A stretch of DNA of 64,000 nucleotides from CAWCXF01 sp963799455 (GCA_963799455.1 CAWCXF010000006.1:186001-250000), one strand, 5' to 3'; shown: positions 27,072 through 36,241, counted from the first letter of the stretch. Notes: generated by a model from the letters alone, not told the origin. Made by a program: numbers and translations.

Positions 27072-28130
27072 ATGGGTGAGTTGATCCTGACGACCGCCGT
27101 GGACGGGCTGTGGCTCGTGCTCTACGGGCTGCTGCTCATCGTGCCGATCCTGTTGAGCCTCGCCTTCCTGCTCTACGCCGAGCGCAAGGTCTGGGGCGCG
27201 GTGCAGATGCGCCGCGGCCCCAACGTGGTCGGCCCCTTCGGCCTGCTGCAATCCTTCGCCGACTTCTTCAAGTACGCGCTGAAGGAGATCGTCGTCCCCG
27301 CCGGCGCCGACAAGGCGGTGTTCTTCCTCGCGCCCCTGGCGAGCTTCGTGCTCGCGCTGATGCTCTGGGCCGTCATCCCCTTCAATCCCGGCTGGGTGCT
27401 GGCGAACCTCAACGTCGCCATCCTCTACATCTTCGCGATCTCGTCGCTCGAGGTCTACGGCGTCATCATGGGCGGCTGGGCCTCGAACTCGAAGTATCCG
27501 TTCCTCGGGAGCCTGCGCTCGGCCGCGCAGATGATCTCCTACGAGGTCTCGATCGGCCTGATCCTCGTCGGCGTCATCATCTCGACGGGCTCGCTCAACC
27601 TCGGCGCCATCGTGCTGGCGCAGGAGACGGGCTGGGGGCTGCTGGGCTGGTACTGGCTGCCGCACCTGCCGATGGTGGTGCTGTTCTTCGTCTCGGCGCT
27701 CGCCGAGACCAACCGCGCGCCCTTCGATCTGCCCGAGGCCGAGTCCGAGCTCGTGGCGGGCTACCAGGTGGAATACTCGTCCACGCCGTTCCTGCTGTTC
27801 ATGATCGGCGAGTACGCGGCGATCGTCTTCATGTGCGCGCTGATCTCGGTGCTGTTCTTCGGCGGTTGGCTCTCCCCGGTGCCGTTCCTGCCCGACGGCG
27901 TGCTGTGGATGGTCCTGAAGACGCTGATGGTGTTCTTCATGTTCTCGCTCGTGAAGGCCACCGTGCCGCGCTACCGCTACGACCAGCTGATGCGGATCGG
28001 CTGGAAGGTGTTCCTGCCGCTGTCGCTCGCTTGGGTGGTGCTGGTGTCGTTCCTCGCCAAGTTCGAGGTGCTGGGCTGGTTCTGGGCGCGCTGGGCGGTG
28101 GACACCGTGGTCGTGGTGACGGGCGGCTGA
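27072..28130 (+). CDS. nuoH: NADH-quinone oxidoreductase subunit H
   Basis: This 352-residue membrane subunit forms the quinone-entry channel. Eight or so helices are visible, with FLLYAERKVWGAVQMRRGPN and LAETNRAPFDLPEAESELVA, VEYSSTPFLLF as the signature loops. The 73-bp gap after nuoG holds no convincing gene. The stop is two bases before the next lower-GC gene. Confidence 0.97.
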   Translation: MGELILTTAVDGLWLVLYGLLLIVPILLSLAFLLYAERKVWGAVQMRRGPNVVGPFGLLQSFADFFKYALKEIVVPAGADKAVFFLAPLASFVLALMLWAVIPFNPGWVLANLNVAILYIFAISSLEVYGVIMGGWASNSKYPFLGSLRSAAQMISYEVSIGLILVGVIISTGSLNLGAIVLAQETGWGLLGWYWLPHLPMVVLFFVSALAETNRAPFDLPEAESELVAGYQVEYSSTPFLLFMIGEYAAIVFMCALISVLFFGGWLSPVPFLPDGVLWMVLKTLMVFFMFSLVKATVPRYRYDQLMRIGWKVFLPLSLAWVVLVSFLAKFEVLGWFWARWAVDTVVVVTGG

Positions 28131-28132
28131 AC

Positions 28133-28381
28133 ATGGATCCGGGGCTGGAGCGCTGGGAGTATCTTTGGGCACCCAAGAACGGGATTGCGAAGAGGCGGAT
28201 TGCAGAACTCTTCGTAGAGGAGGATGGGATCCATGCGTCCTTGGAGGAAGATCCGATCGGGGTCTTCCCTACTCTGAATGAAGCTGCGGCTGCCCTGGCG
28301 AGGCGTTGCAGCGAAGTTGCAAGCTCCGTAGATGATGCCGGATGGGCTCAGAGAATCAAACGGCATCGTTCTTCTGACTGA
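28133..28381 (+). CDS. Lower-GC hypothetical protein between nuoH and nuoI
   Basis: This 82-residue protein begins MDPGLERWEYLWAPKNG and ends AQRIKRHRSSD. It looks alpha/beta and soluble (WEYLWAPKNGIAKRRIAELF, then IGVFPTLNEAAAALARRC). No family is recognised. GC is clearly lower than nuoH and nuoI. The ATG is two bases after the nuoH stop, and nuoI starts nine bases after its TGA, so it is spliced into the operon with little extra DNA. I infer horizontal acquisition. Confidence 0.65.
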   Translation: MDPGLERWEYLWAPKNGIAKRRIAELFVEEDGIHASLEEDPIGVFPTLNEAAAALARRCSEVASSVDDAGWAQRIKRHRSSD

Positions 28382-28390
28382 GGTGCTGAA

Positions 28391-28885
28391 ATGACCACGA
28401 TGGATTACGGCCGGGCGGCCAAGTACTTCCTGCTCTTCGACTTCCTCAAGGGCTTCCGGGTCGGGCTGAAGTACTTCTTCTCGCCCAAGGCCACGGTGAA
28501 CTACCCCCATGAGAAGGGCCCGCTCTCGGTGCGCTTCCGCGGCGAGCACGCGCTCAGGCGCTACCCCAACGGGGAGGAGCGTTGCATCGCGTGCAAGCTC
28601 TGCGAGGCGATCTGCCCCGCTCAGGCGATCACCATCGACGCCGAGCCGCGCGAGGACGGCTCGCGCCGCACGATCCGCTACGACATCGACATGACGAAGT
28701 GCATCTACTGCGGCTTCTGCCAGGAGGCCTGCCCGGTGGACGCCATCGTGGAGGGTCCGAACTTCGAGTACGCCACCGAGACGCGCGAGGAGCTGTTCTA
28801 CGACAAGGAGCGCCTCTTGGAGAACGGCGATCGCTGGGAGGCCGAGATCGCCCGCAACCTGGAGGTCGACGCTCCGTATCGGTAG
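28391..28885 (+). CDS. nuoI: NADH-quinone oxidoreductase subunit I
   Basis: This 164-residue subunit has clusters N6a and N6b. Two CxxCxxCxxxCP motifs are seen, CIACKLCEAICPAQAI and CIYCGFCQEACPVDAI. The N-terminal amphipathic helix (AAKYFLLFDFLKGFRVGLKY) docks on the membrane arm. Length is normal. Confidence 0.97.
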   Translation: MTTMDYGRAAKYFLLFDFLKGFRVGLKYFFSPKATVNYPHEKGPLSVRFRGEHALRRYPNGEERCIACKLCEAICPAQAITIDAEPREDGSRRTIRYDIDMTKCIYCGFCQEACPVDAIVEGPNFEYATETREELFYDKERLLENGDRWEAEIARNLEVDAPYR

Positions 28886-28915
28886 GGTGACGATGCGTCG
28901 AAGGAGGGCCGTGCG

Positions 28916-29143
28916 ATGGCCGAGGAGCCGGAGAGCCTGGTGCTGCAGCAGCTTTGCCTGATCCGCGAGGAGTTGGCCGAGGTGCGCGGAGACATCGGCC
29001 TTATGAAATCCGAGATGGCGGACAGGATGGATGGCCTGGAGGGCACCTTGCAAGGTCAGACGGCCATCCTCATAGGTTTGGGCCAGTACATCGGTTCGAT
29101 CGACCAACGGGTCGAGCGGCTGGAAGCCAAGATCGGCGCCTGA
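28916..29143 (+). CDS. Small coiled-coil protein between nuoI and nuoJ
   Basis: This 75-residue protein is strongly heptad-patterned: LQQLCLIREELAEVRGDIGL, MADRMDGLEGTL, then IDQRVERLEAKIGA. A near-perfect Shine-Dalgarno (AAGGAGGG) sits 7-15 bases before ATG 28916. Similar short coiled-coil proteins occur widely in alphaproteobacteria, often near toxin-antitoxin-like loci, but no function is known. GC is somewhat lower than the flanks. Confidence 0.7.
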   Translation: MAEEPESLVLQQLCLIREELAEVRGDIGLMKSEMADRMDGLEGTLQGQTAILIGLGQYIGSIDQRVERLEAKIGA

Positions 29144-29162
29144 CGCCGGAGGAGAACCGACC

Positions 29163-29777
29163 ATGGGCGTCCCCGACCTCGCCTTCTACGCCTTCGCCAC
29201 AGCCGTGCTCGCGGGCGGCCTCTTCACTGTGGTCTCGCGCAACCCGGTGCACTCGGTGCTGTGGCTGATCCTGGCCTTCATCTCCGCGGCCGGGCTCTTC
29301 GTGCTGCTCGGCGCCGAGTTCGTCGCCATGCTGCTCGTCATCGTCTATGTCGGCGCGGTGGCGGTGCTCTTCCTCTTCGTCGTCATGATGCTCGACGTGG
29401 ACTTCGCCGAGCTGCGCGCCGGCGCCACCGGCTACCTGCCGATCGGGCTCCTGATCGGCGCGGCGATCCTGTTGCAGCTCGGCTTCGCCTTCGGCGCCTG
29501 GGACTACGCGCCCGAGGCCGCGCTTGCGCGCCGCGCGCCCATCGACGAGGCCCTCGATCTTCAGAACACCGCCGCCCTCGGCCTGCTGCTCTACGACGAG
29601 TACATCCTGCTGTTCCAGCTCGCGGGGCTGATCCTGCTCGTGGCGATGATCGGGGCCATCGTGCTCACGCTGCGCCACCGCCAGGACGTGCGCCGCCAGG
29701 ACGTGCTCGCGCAGATGTACCGCGACCCGGCCAAGTCGATGGAGCTCAAGGACGTCAAGCCGGGGCAGGGGCTCTAG
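29163..29777 (+). CDS. nuoJ: NADH-quinone oxidoreductase subunit J
   Basis: This 204-residue membrane subunit has five hydrophobic helices. The conserved third helix reads EFVAMLLVIVYVGAVAVLFL, including the pi-bulge region near VYVGAV. The start is ATG 29163 with GGAGGAG upstream. It is intact. Confidence 0.96.
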   Translation: MGVPDLAFYAFATAVLAGGLFTVVSRNPVHSVLWLILAFISAAGLFVLLGAEFVAMLLVIVYVGAVAVLFLFVVMMLDVDFAELRAGATGYLPIGLLIGAAILLQLGFAFGAWDYAPEAALARRAPIDEALDLQNTAALGLLLYDEYILLFQLAGLILLVAMIGAIVLTLRHRQDVRRQDVLAQMYRDPAKSMELKDVKPGQGL

Positions 29778-29824
29778 CGCGGCGCCCGCCCGAGACCCGA
29801 TCCCCCGACCCTAGGAGCGAGCCG

Positions 29825-29899
29825 ATGTCGCAGACCACCCTGATCGTCGTCGCCGTCGTCCTGATCGTCGTCCTCTTCGGAGGCTTCGCCTTCCTCTGA
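29825..29899 (+). CDS. 24-residue single-helix membrane microprotein
   Basis: ATG 29825 has AGGAG nine bases upstream. The whole product is MSQTT followed by one hydrophobic helix rich in Val/Ile/Leu and ending GGFAFL, then TGA. It lies between nuoJ and nuoK on the same strand. Too short for usual gene finding, but RBS, start and an uninterrupted membrane helix argue for a real product. Function is unknown; association with the complex I membrane arm is speculation. Confidence 0.55.
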   Translation: MSQTTLIVVAVVLIVVLFGGFAFL

Positions 29900-30008
29900 C
29901 GGCGGCGGCCTCGGGGCCCGCGCGGGACGCGCCGCACGGGCCTCGGGCTCGCTTGACCTTCGCCGGGCCAGGGTCCATGCCCGGCGCGCGGCAGACGAAG
30001 GGGCGCCC

Positions 30009-30314
30009 ATGATCGGCATCGAGCACTACCTCACGGTCGCCGCAGGGCTCTTCGTCATCGGCATCTTCGGGCTCTTCCTCAACCGCAAGAACGTCATCGT
30101 CATGCTGATGTCGATCGAGCTGATGCTGCTCGCGGTCAACATCAACTTCGTCGCCTTCTCGGCCTATCTCGGCGACCTCGTGGGCCAGGTGTTCACCATG
30201 TTCGTGCTCACCGTCGCCGCGGCCGAGGCCGCCATCGGGCTCGCCATCCTGGTGTGCTTCTTCCGCGTCCGCGGCACCATCGCCGTCGAGGACGCGAACG
30301 TCATGAAGGGCTGA
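30009..30314 (+). CDS. nuoK: NADH-quinone oxidoreductase subunit K
   Basis: This 101-residue subunit has three helices, homologous to MrpC. Membrane glutamates involved in proton transfer are present in LMSIELMLLAVNINFV and VAAAEAAIGLAILV. Length is normal. It is preceded by 109 bp without an evident gene and followed four bases later by nuoL. Confidence 0.97.
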   Translation: MIGIEHYLTVAAGLFVIGIFGLFLNRKNVIVMLMSIELMLLAVNINFVAFSAYLGDLVGQVFTMFVLTVAAAEAAIGLAILVCFFRVRGTIAVEDANVMKG

Positions 30315-30318
30315 GGCC

Positions 30319-32481
30319 GTGGCGAGCATCGTCCTGTTCGCGCCGCTCCTCGGCGCGCTGATCTGCTTCTTCGGCCACCGCAGCCTGGGCGAGCAGGCCG
30401 CGCAGTGGACCGCCACCGCGCTGCTGATCGTCGCGGCCGTGCTCTCCTGGGCGATCTTCCTCAGCCACGGCCCCGAGGCCCAGCGCATCCAGATCCTCGC
30501 CTTCGTCGAGTCGGGCAGCCTCGCCACCGACTGGGCGATCCGGCTCGACCGGCTGACCTCGATCATGATGGTGGTGATCACCACCGTCTCCGCGCTCGTC
30601 CACGTCTACTCCTTCGGCTACATGGCGCACGACGAGAACTTCCGGGAGGGCGAGTCCTACCGGCCGCGCTTCTTCGCCTACCTGTCCTTCTTCACCTTCG
30701 CCATGCTCGTGCTGGTGACGGCCGACAACCTCGCACAGATGTTCGTGGGCTGGGAGGGTGTCGGGCTCGCCTCCTATCTGCTGATCGGCTTCTACTTCCG
30801 CAAGCGCAGCGCCAACGCCGCCGCGATCAAGGCCTTCGTCGTCAACCGGGTCGGCGACTTCGGCTTCCTGCTCGGCATCTTCGCGCTCTTCCTCGTCGCC
30901 GACTCGATCGCGTTCGACGACATCTTCGCCGCCGCCCCCGAGATCGCGCGGACGCGGATCGCGTTCCTGTGGCTCGACGTGAACGCGGCCGAGCTGATCG
31001 CGGTGCTGCTCTTCGTCGGCGCGGCCGGCAAGTCGGCGCAGCTCTTCCTGCACACCTGGCTTCCGGACGCGATGGAGGGCCCGACGCCGGTCTCGGCGCT
31101 GATCCACGCCGCCACCATGGTCACGGCGGGCGTGTTCCTGCTCGCGCGCATGTCGCCGCTCCTGGAGTTCGCGCCCGTCGCCATGGGCTTCGTCACCGCG
31201 ATGGGGGCGGCGACGGCGTTCTTCGCCGCGACCGTGGGCCTCGTGCAGACCGACATCAAGCGCGTGATCGCCTACTCCACCTGCTCGCAGCTGGGCTACA
31301 TGTTCGTCGCCATCGGCGTCGGCGTCTACTCCGCGGCGATGTTCCACCTCTTCACCCACGCCTTCTTCAAGGCGCTGCTGTTCCTCGGCGCGGGCTCGGT
31401 CATCACCGCGATGCATCACGAGCAGGACATGCGCGCCTATGGCGGGCTGCGCCGCAAGCTCCCCGTCACCTTCTGGACCATGATGATCGGCACGCTGGCC
31501 ATCACCGGCGTCGGCGTGCCCCTGACCGAGATCGGCTTCGCGGGGTTCTTGTCGAAGGACGCGATCATCGAGAGCGCTTGGGGCGCGCGCACCCCCGCCG
31601 GCACCTTCGCCTTCTGGGCGCTGGTGGTCTCGGCCGCCTTCACCGCCTTCTACTCCTGGCGGCTGATGTTCCTCACCTTCTTCGGCGCGCCGCGGGGCCG
31701 CGCGCGCGCCCACGAGCACGCGCATGAGAGCCCCGTCGTGATGCTGGTCCCGCTCGGCGTGCTGGCGCTCGGCGCGACCTTCGCGGGCATGATCTGGTTC
31801 GGCTCGTTCTTCGGCACGCATGAGGAGGTGTCCGAGTTCTTCGGCATCCCCGAGCTCGAGCAGGCGGCGGAGGCGGAGGGTGCGGGCCTCGTCGAGCCGG
31901 TCGAGGGCGGGGGGCAGACCCCCGTGGAGGAGGCCGCGGACGCGGTGGCGGCCGAGGAGGGGGCGGCCGTCGTCGTGACCGAAGGGGCCGGGGAGGGGGC
32001 GCCGGGCGAGGTCGTGGCGCTCGGGGCGCCGCCGGGGGCCGGCGCGATCTACATGGCGCCCGGCAACGCCGTGCTGGAGAGGGCGCACGAGGCCCCCTGG
32101 CCCGTCAAGATCGCGGCCTTCCTCGCCATGGCCGCGGGCACCCTCGTGGCCTGGGCCATGTACATGCTCCGGCCCGGCCTGCCCGCGGCGATGGCGCGCG
32201 CCAACGCGCCGCTCTACCGCTTCCTGCTCAACAAGTGGTATTTCGACGAGATCTACGACGCCCTCCTCGTCCGCCCCGTGATGGGGCTGGGCCGCGTGCT
32301 GTGGAAGCGCGGCGACGGCACCGTGATCGACGGCGGCATCAACGGGATCGCCATGGGCCTCGTGCCGTTCTTCTCGCGCCTCGCGGGGCGCGCGCAGTCG
32401 GGCTACCTCTTCACCTACGTCTTCGGGATCGTCATCGGCGTCGCCGTGCTGATCACCGTGATGACGTTCTCGGGCGGCTGA
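30319..32481 (+). CDS. nuoL: NADH-quinone oxidoreductase subunit L
   Basis: This 720-residue antiporter-like proton-pumping subunit shows FVGWEGVGLASYLLIGFYF, LPDAMEGPTPVSALIHAATM and LGYMFVAIGVGVYSAAMFHL. The C-terminal lateral helix and last helix are present. Residues about 515-575 form an acidic, Ala/Glu/Gly/Val-rich loop without histidine, in the region that is variable in the family. The start is GTG 30319. It is one base from nuoM. Confidence 0.97.
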   Translation: MASIVLFAPLLGALICFFGHRSLGEQAAQWTATALLIVAAVLSWAIFLSHGPEAQRIQILAFVESGSLATDWAIRLDRLTSIMMVVITTVSALVHVYSFGYMAHDENFREGESYRPRFFAYLSFFTFAMLVLVTADNLAQMFVGWEGVGLASYLLIGFYFRKRSANAAAIKAFVVNRVGDFGFLLGIFALFLVADSIAFDDIFAAAPEIARTRIAFLWLDVNAAELIAVLLFVGAAGKSAQLFLHTWLPDAMEGPTPVSALIHAATMVTAGVFLLARMSPLLEFAPVAMGFVTAMGAATAFFAATVGLVQTDIKRVIAYSTCSQLGYMFVAIGVGVYSAAMFHLFTHAFFKALLFLGAGSVITAMHHEQDMRAYGGLRRKLPVTFWTMMIGTLAITGVGVPLTEIGFAGFLSKDAIIESAWGARTPAGTFAFWALVVSAAFTAFYSWRLMFLTFFGAPRGRARAHEHAHESPVVMLVPLGVLALGATFAGMIWFGSFFGTHEEVSEFFGIPELEQAAEAEGAGLVEPVEGGGQTPVEEAADAVAAEEGAAVVVTEGAGEGAPGEVVALGAPPGAGAIYMAPGNAVLERAHEAPWPVKIAAFLAMAAGTLVAWAMYMLRPGLPAAMARANAPLYRFLLNKWYFDEIYDALLVRPVMGLGRVLWKRGDGTVIDGGINGIAMGLVPFFSRLAGRAQSGYLFTYVFGIVIGVAVLITVMTFSGG

Positions 32482-32482
32482 G

Positions 32483-34021
32483 ATGTCGAACCTCCTCTCC
32501 ATCGTCACCTTCCTGCCCGCCATCGCGGCGCTCATCCTCGCGCTCTTCTTGCGCGGCGACGACGAGGCGGCGCGGGGCAACGCCAGGTGGCTGGCGCTGA
32601 TCGCCACCAGCGCCACCTTCGTGGTCTCGCTCTTCGTGCTGTTCGGATTCGAGCCCGACGACCCCGGATTCCAGTTCGTCGAGGAGCGCGAGTGGCTCTT
32701 GGGCCTGAGCTACAAGATGGGCGTGGACGGCATCAGCGTGCTCTTCGTGATGCTGACCACCTTCATCATGCCGCTGGTGATCGCGTCCGCCTGGACCGTC
32801 ACCGCCCGCGTCAAGGACTACATGGTCGCGTTCCTGCTCCTCGAGACGATGATGCTCGGCGTCTTCGTCTCGCTCGACCTGATCCTCTTCTACCTCTTCT
32901 TCGAGGGCGGGCTGATCCCGATGTTCCTCATCATCGGCGTCTGGGGCGGGGCCGAGCGGATCTACGCGACCTTCAAGTTCTTCCTCTACACCTTCCTCGG
33001 CTCGGTCTTCATGCTGGTGGCGATGATCGCCATGTTCGTGGATGCGGGCACGACCGACATCCCCACGCTGCTCACGCACGAGTTCGCCTTTGAGGCCTAC
33101 GCGCTCGGCCCCTTCGTGGTCTCGGGCGGCTTCCAGACGCTCCTGTGGCTCGCGTTCTTCGCCTCCTTCGCGGTCAAGATGCCGATGTGGCCGGTCCACA
33201 CCTGGCTGCCCGACGCGCACGTCCAGGCGCCCACGGCCGGCTCGGTCGTGCTGGCCGCGATCCTGCTGAAGATGGGCGGCTACGGCTTCCTGCGCTTCTC
33301 GCTGCCGATGTTCCCCGTGGCCTCCGAGATCTGGGCGCCGCTGGTGCTGTGGCTCTCGGCCATCGCCATCGTCTACGCCTCGCTCGTCGCCTTGCGCCAG
33401 GAGGACATGAAGAAGCTCGTGGCCTACTCCTCGGTGGCCCACATGGGCTTCGTGACGGCCGGCATCTTCGCCGCCAACCGCCAGGGCGTGGACGGCGCGA
33501 TCTTCCAGATGATCTCGCACGGCTTCGTCTCGAGCGCGCTCTTCCTCCTCGTCGGCGTGATCTACGACCGGATGCACACGCGCGAGATCGCGGCCTATGG
33601 CGGGCTCGTGAACCGCATGCCGGTCTACGCCGCGGTGATGCTGCTCTTCACCATGGCCAACATCGGCCTGCCCGGCACCTCCGGCTTCGTCGGCGAGTTC
33701 CTGTCGCTGATGGGCATCTTCCAGGCCGACACCTGGGTCGCGCTGGTCGCCACCTCCGGCGTGATCCTCGCCGCCGCCTACGGGCTGTGGCTCTACCGCC
33801 GCGTGGTGCTGGGCGACCTCATCAAGGAGGGCCTCAAGTCGATCGCCGACATGGACCGCCGCGAGAAGGCGATCTTCGCGCCGCTGATCGTCATGACGCT
33901 GGCCCTGGGCATCTACCCGCGCCTCGTCACCGACGTGATCGGCCCCTCGACCGAGGCCCTGATCGCCGCCCATGAGACCGCGCTCGCCGAGAGCGCCCCG
34001 ATCCGGACGGCCGAGCGATGA
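32483..34021 (+). CDS. nuoM: NADH-quinone oxidoreductase subunit M
   Basis: This 512-residue antiporter-like subunit shows FYLFFEGGLIPMFLIIGVWG with the key Glu, HTWLPDAHVQAPTAGSVVLA, and ILLKMGGYGFLRFSLPMF with the key Lys. Length is normal. The stop overlaps nuoN by four bases (ATGA). Confidence 0.97.
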   Translation: MSNLLSIVTFLPAIAALILALFLRGDDEAARGNARWLALIATSATFVVSLFVLFGFEPDDPGFQFVEEREWLLGLSYKMGVDGISVLFVMLTTFIMPLVIASAWTVTARVKDYMVAFLLLETMMLGVFVSLDLILFYLFFEGGLIPMFLIIGVWGGAERIYATFKFFLYTFLGSVFMLVAMIAMFVDAGTTDIPTLLTHEFAFEAYALGPFVVSGGFQTLLWLAFFASFAVKMPMWPVHTWLPDAHVQAPTAGSVVLAAILLKMGGYGFLRFSLPMFPVASEIWAPLVLWLSAIAIVYASLVALRQEDMKKLVAYSSVAHMGFVTAGIFAANRQGVDGAIFQMISHGFVSSALFLLVGVIYDRMHTREIAAYGGLVNRMPVYAAVMLLFTMANIGLPGTSGFVGEFLSLMGIFQADTWVALVATSGVILAAAYGLWLYRRVVLGDLIKEGLKSIADMDRREKAIFAPLIVMTLALGIYPRLVTDVIGPSTEALIAAHETALAESAPIRTAER

Positions 34022-35466
34022 TCCTCACCACCACCTCCGAGTCGCTGCGCGTCGTGGCCCCCGAGATCGCGCTCGCGCTCTACGCGATGGGCGCGCTCAT
34101 GGTGGCGGCCTACACCGGCCGCGACCGCGCCGCGCAGCCGCTGCTGTGGACCACCGCGGCCGTCTTCGTGGCCCTCGCCCTCGGCATCGCCTTCCGCGGC
34201 CCCGGGACGGCGCCGGCCTTCGGCGGCATGTTCGTCGAGGACGCCTTCGCGCGCTTCGCCAAGATCGTGGTGCTCCTCTCGGCCGCCCTGATCCTCGCCA
34301 TGAGCCGCCACTACATGCTGGCCCGCGACCTGCTGCGCTTCGAGTATCCCATCCTCATCGCCTTCTCGGTGATCGGCATGATGGTGATGGTGAGCGCGGG
34401 CGACCTCATGACGCTCTACATGGGGCTCGAGCTGCAGTCGCTCGCGGCCTACGTCATCGCGGCGCTCAGGCGCGACAGCCCGCGCTCGACCGAGGCCGGG
34501 CTCAAGTACTTCGTGCTGGGCTCGCTCGCCTCGGGCCTGCTGCTCTACGGCGCCTCGCTGGTCTACGGCTTCGCGGGCACCACGCTCTTCTCGGGCATCT
34601 TCCTCTCGACCACCGGCGAGGAGCCGCTGGGCCTCCTCTTCGGGCTGGTGTTCGTGATCTCGGGGCTCGCCTTCAAGGTCTCGGCCGCGCCCTTCCACAT
34701 GTGGACGCCCGACGTCTACGAGGGCTCGCCCACCCCCGTCACCGCCTTCTTCGCCACCGCGCCCAAGATCGCCGCCATGGCGCTCATCGCCCGCGTCGTC
34801 CACGACGCCTTCGGCGCCGCGGTGGACGACTGGCGCCAGGTGCTGGCGCTCCTCTCGGTCGCCTCGATGTTCCTGGGCGGCGTGGCGGCGATCGGGCAGC
34901 GCGACATCAAGCGGCTGATGGCCTACTCCTCGATCTCCCACATGGGCTACGCGCTGATGGGGCTCGCGGCCGGCACCACCTTCGGCGTCCAGGCGATGCT
35001 GATCTACATGACGATCTACGTCGTGATGAACCTCGGCACCTTCGCCTTCATCCTCACGATGGAGCGCGACGGCCGCCCCGTCACCGACATAGGCTCGCTG
35101 CACAACTACGCCGACCGCGAGCCCACGAAGGCGCTCGCCATGCTCGTGCTGCTCTTCAGCCTCGCCGGCGTGCCGCCCCTGGTCGGCTTCTTCGCCAAGT
35201 ACTACGTGCTGCTCGCGGCCTATGAGGGCGGGCTCGGATGGCTCGCCATCCTCGGCGTGATCGCGGCCGTCATCAACGCGTTCTACTACCTCAGGATCGT
35301 CTACTACATGTATTTCGGCGAGGAGCGCGAGCCCTTGGACCGCACCCGCGCGCCCGTCCAGTGGAGCCTGCTGGTGGGCGCCGCGCTCATCATGGTGGTG
35401 GGCGTCGTCAACCTCTTCGGCATCGAGGGCGTGGCGGCCCAGGCGGCGGCCTCGCTTGTCGAATAG
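34018..35466 (+). CDS. nuoN: NADH-quinone oxidoreductase subunit N
   Basis: This 482-residue antiporter-like subunit shows LMTLYMGLELQSLAAYVIAA, FHMWTPDVYEGSPTPVTAFF and LMAYSSISHMGYALMGLAAG. It is the last complex I gene. The following birA frame opens inside its end (11-base overlap), so the transcript likely continues. Confidence 0.97.
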   Translation: MILTTTSESLRVVAPEIALALYAMGALMVAAYTGRDRAAQPLLWTTAAVFVALALGIAFRGPGTAPAFGGMFVEDAFARFAKIVVLLSAALILAMSRHYMLARDLLRFEYPILIAFSVIGMMVMVSAGDLMTLYMGLELQSLAAYVIAALRRDSPRSTEAGLKYFVLGSLASGLLLYGASLVYGFAGTTLFSGIFLSTTGEEPLGLLFGLVFVISGLAFKVSAAPFHMWTPDVYEGSPTPVTAFFATAPKIAAMALIARVVHDAFGAAVDDWRQVLALLSVASMFLGGVAAIGQRDIKRLMAYSSISHMGYALMGLAAGTTFGVQAMLIYMTIYVVMNLGTFAFILTMERDGRPVTDIGSLHNYADREPTKALAMLVLLFSLAGVPPLVGFFAKYYVLLAAYEGGLGWLAILGVIAAVINAFYYLRIVYYMYFGEEREPLDRTRAPVQWSLLVGAALIMVVGVVNLFGIEGVAAQAAASLVE

Positions 35467-36241
35467 GGCCGAGCCCGGCCCGGGGGCCACGCCCGGCCTG
35501 GAGGCCGCACCTGGCTCGGGGGGCTGGCCCGACGGCGTCGAGCGCCTCGTGCTCGACGAGACCGACAGCACCAACGCCGAAGGACTGCGCCGCGCGCCCC
35601 CGCGCCCGACCTGGATCCTGGCCCGCCGCCAGACCGCGCCGCGCGGCAGCCGCGGCCGCGCCTGGACGACGCAGGCGGGCAACTTCGCCGCCACCCTGAC
35701 GATCCCGGACCCCGGCCCGCCGCAGGAGGCGTCGCGCCACGCCTTCGCGGCCGGGCTGGCGCTGCACGACGCGCTGTCGCGCCTGACCCGCCGGCCCGAG
35801 GCCTTCGCGCTCAAATGGCCCAACGACCTGCTGCTGGAAGGCGGCAAGCTCGCCGGCATCCTGCTGGAGCGCGACCGGGTGCTCGCCATCGGCTTCGGCG
35901 TCAACCTCGCCTCGGCGCCGCCCCGCGACGAGGGCCGGCCCGGCGCCGCGCGCCCCGTGGCGCTCGCCCCGCTCGCGCGCGTGACCCCCGAGGCGCTGCT
36001 CGACGCGCTCGCCCCCGCCTTCGCCGCGCGCGACGCCGAGCGCCGGGCAGGCTTCGAGACCATCCGCCGCGCCTGGCTCGCCCGCGCGGCCCAGCTCGGC
36101 CAGACCATCACCGCCCGCACGCTGCACGAGACGCATGTGGGCCGCTTCGAGACCATCGACGAGCTCGGCTGCCTGATCCTGCGCACGCCGCAGGGGCGGC
36201 TGCGCATCCCCTCGGCCGACGTGTTCTTCGAGGCCGCCTGA
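35456..36241 (+). CDS. birA: Biotin--[acetyl-CoA-carboxylase] ligase
   Basis: This enzyme attaches biotin to carboxylase carrier domains such as those of acetyl-CoA carboxylase and the MCC alpha subunit at 13 kb. About 261 residues from TTG 35456. It shows LVLDETDSTNAEGLRRA, the biotin/ATP loop RGSRGRAWTTQAGNFAATL (the usual GRGRxGR is replaced by RGSRGRAW, typical of this group), and ALKWPNDLLLEGGKLAGILL. No N-terminal DNA-binding domain, so enzymatic only. The start is uncertain: TTG gives an odd Pro/Gly-rich lead. Confidence 0.9.
   Translation: MSNRAEPGPGATPGLEAAPGSGGWPDGVERLVLDETDSTNAEGLRRAPPRPTWILARRQTAPRGSRGRAWTTQAGNFAATLTIPDPGPPQEASRHAFAAGLALHDALSRLTRRPEAFALKWPNDLLLEGGKLAGILLERDRVLAIGFGVNLASAPPRDEGRPGAARPVALAPLARVTPEALLDALAPAFAARDAERRAGFETIRRAWLARAAQLGQTITARTLHETHVGRFETIDELGCLILRTPQGRLRIPSADVFFEAA

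Noticed and set aside
26995..27084. 29-codon frame between nuoG and nuoH starting in the nuoG stop (ATGA)
   Set aside because: No hydrophobic helix, no motif, and it runs into nuoH; nothing besides the overlap supports it.
30301..32616. 771-codon minus-strand open frame opposite nuoL
   Set aside because: It mirrors nuoL, has His/Gly/Arg-rich composition and no recognisable motif.
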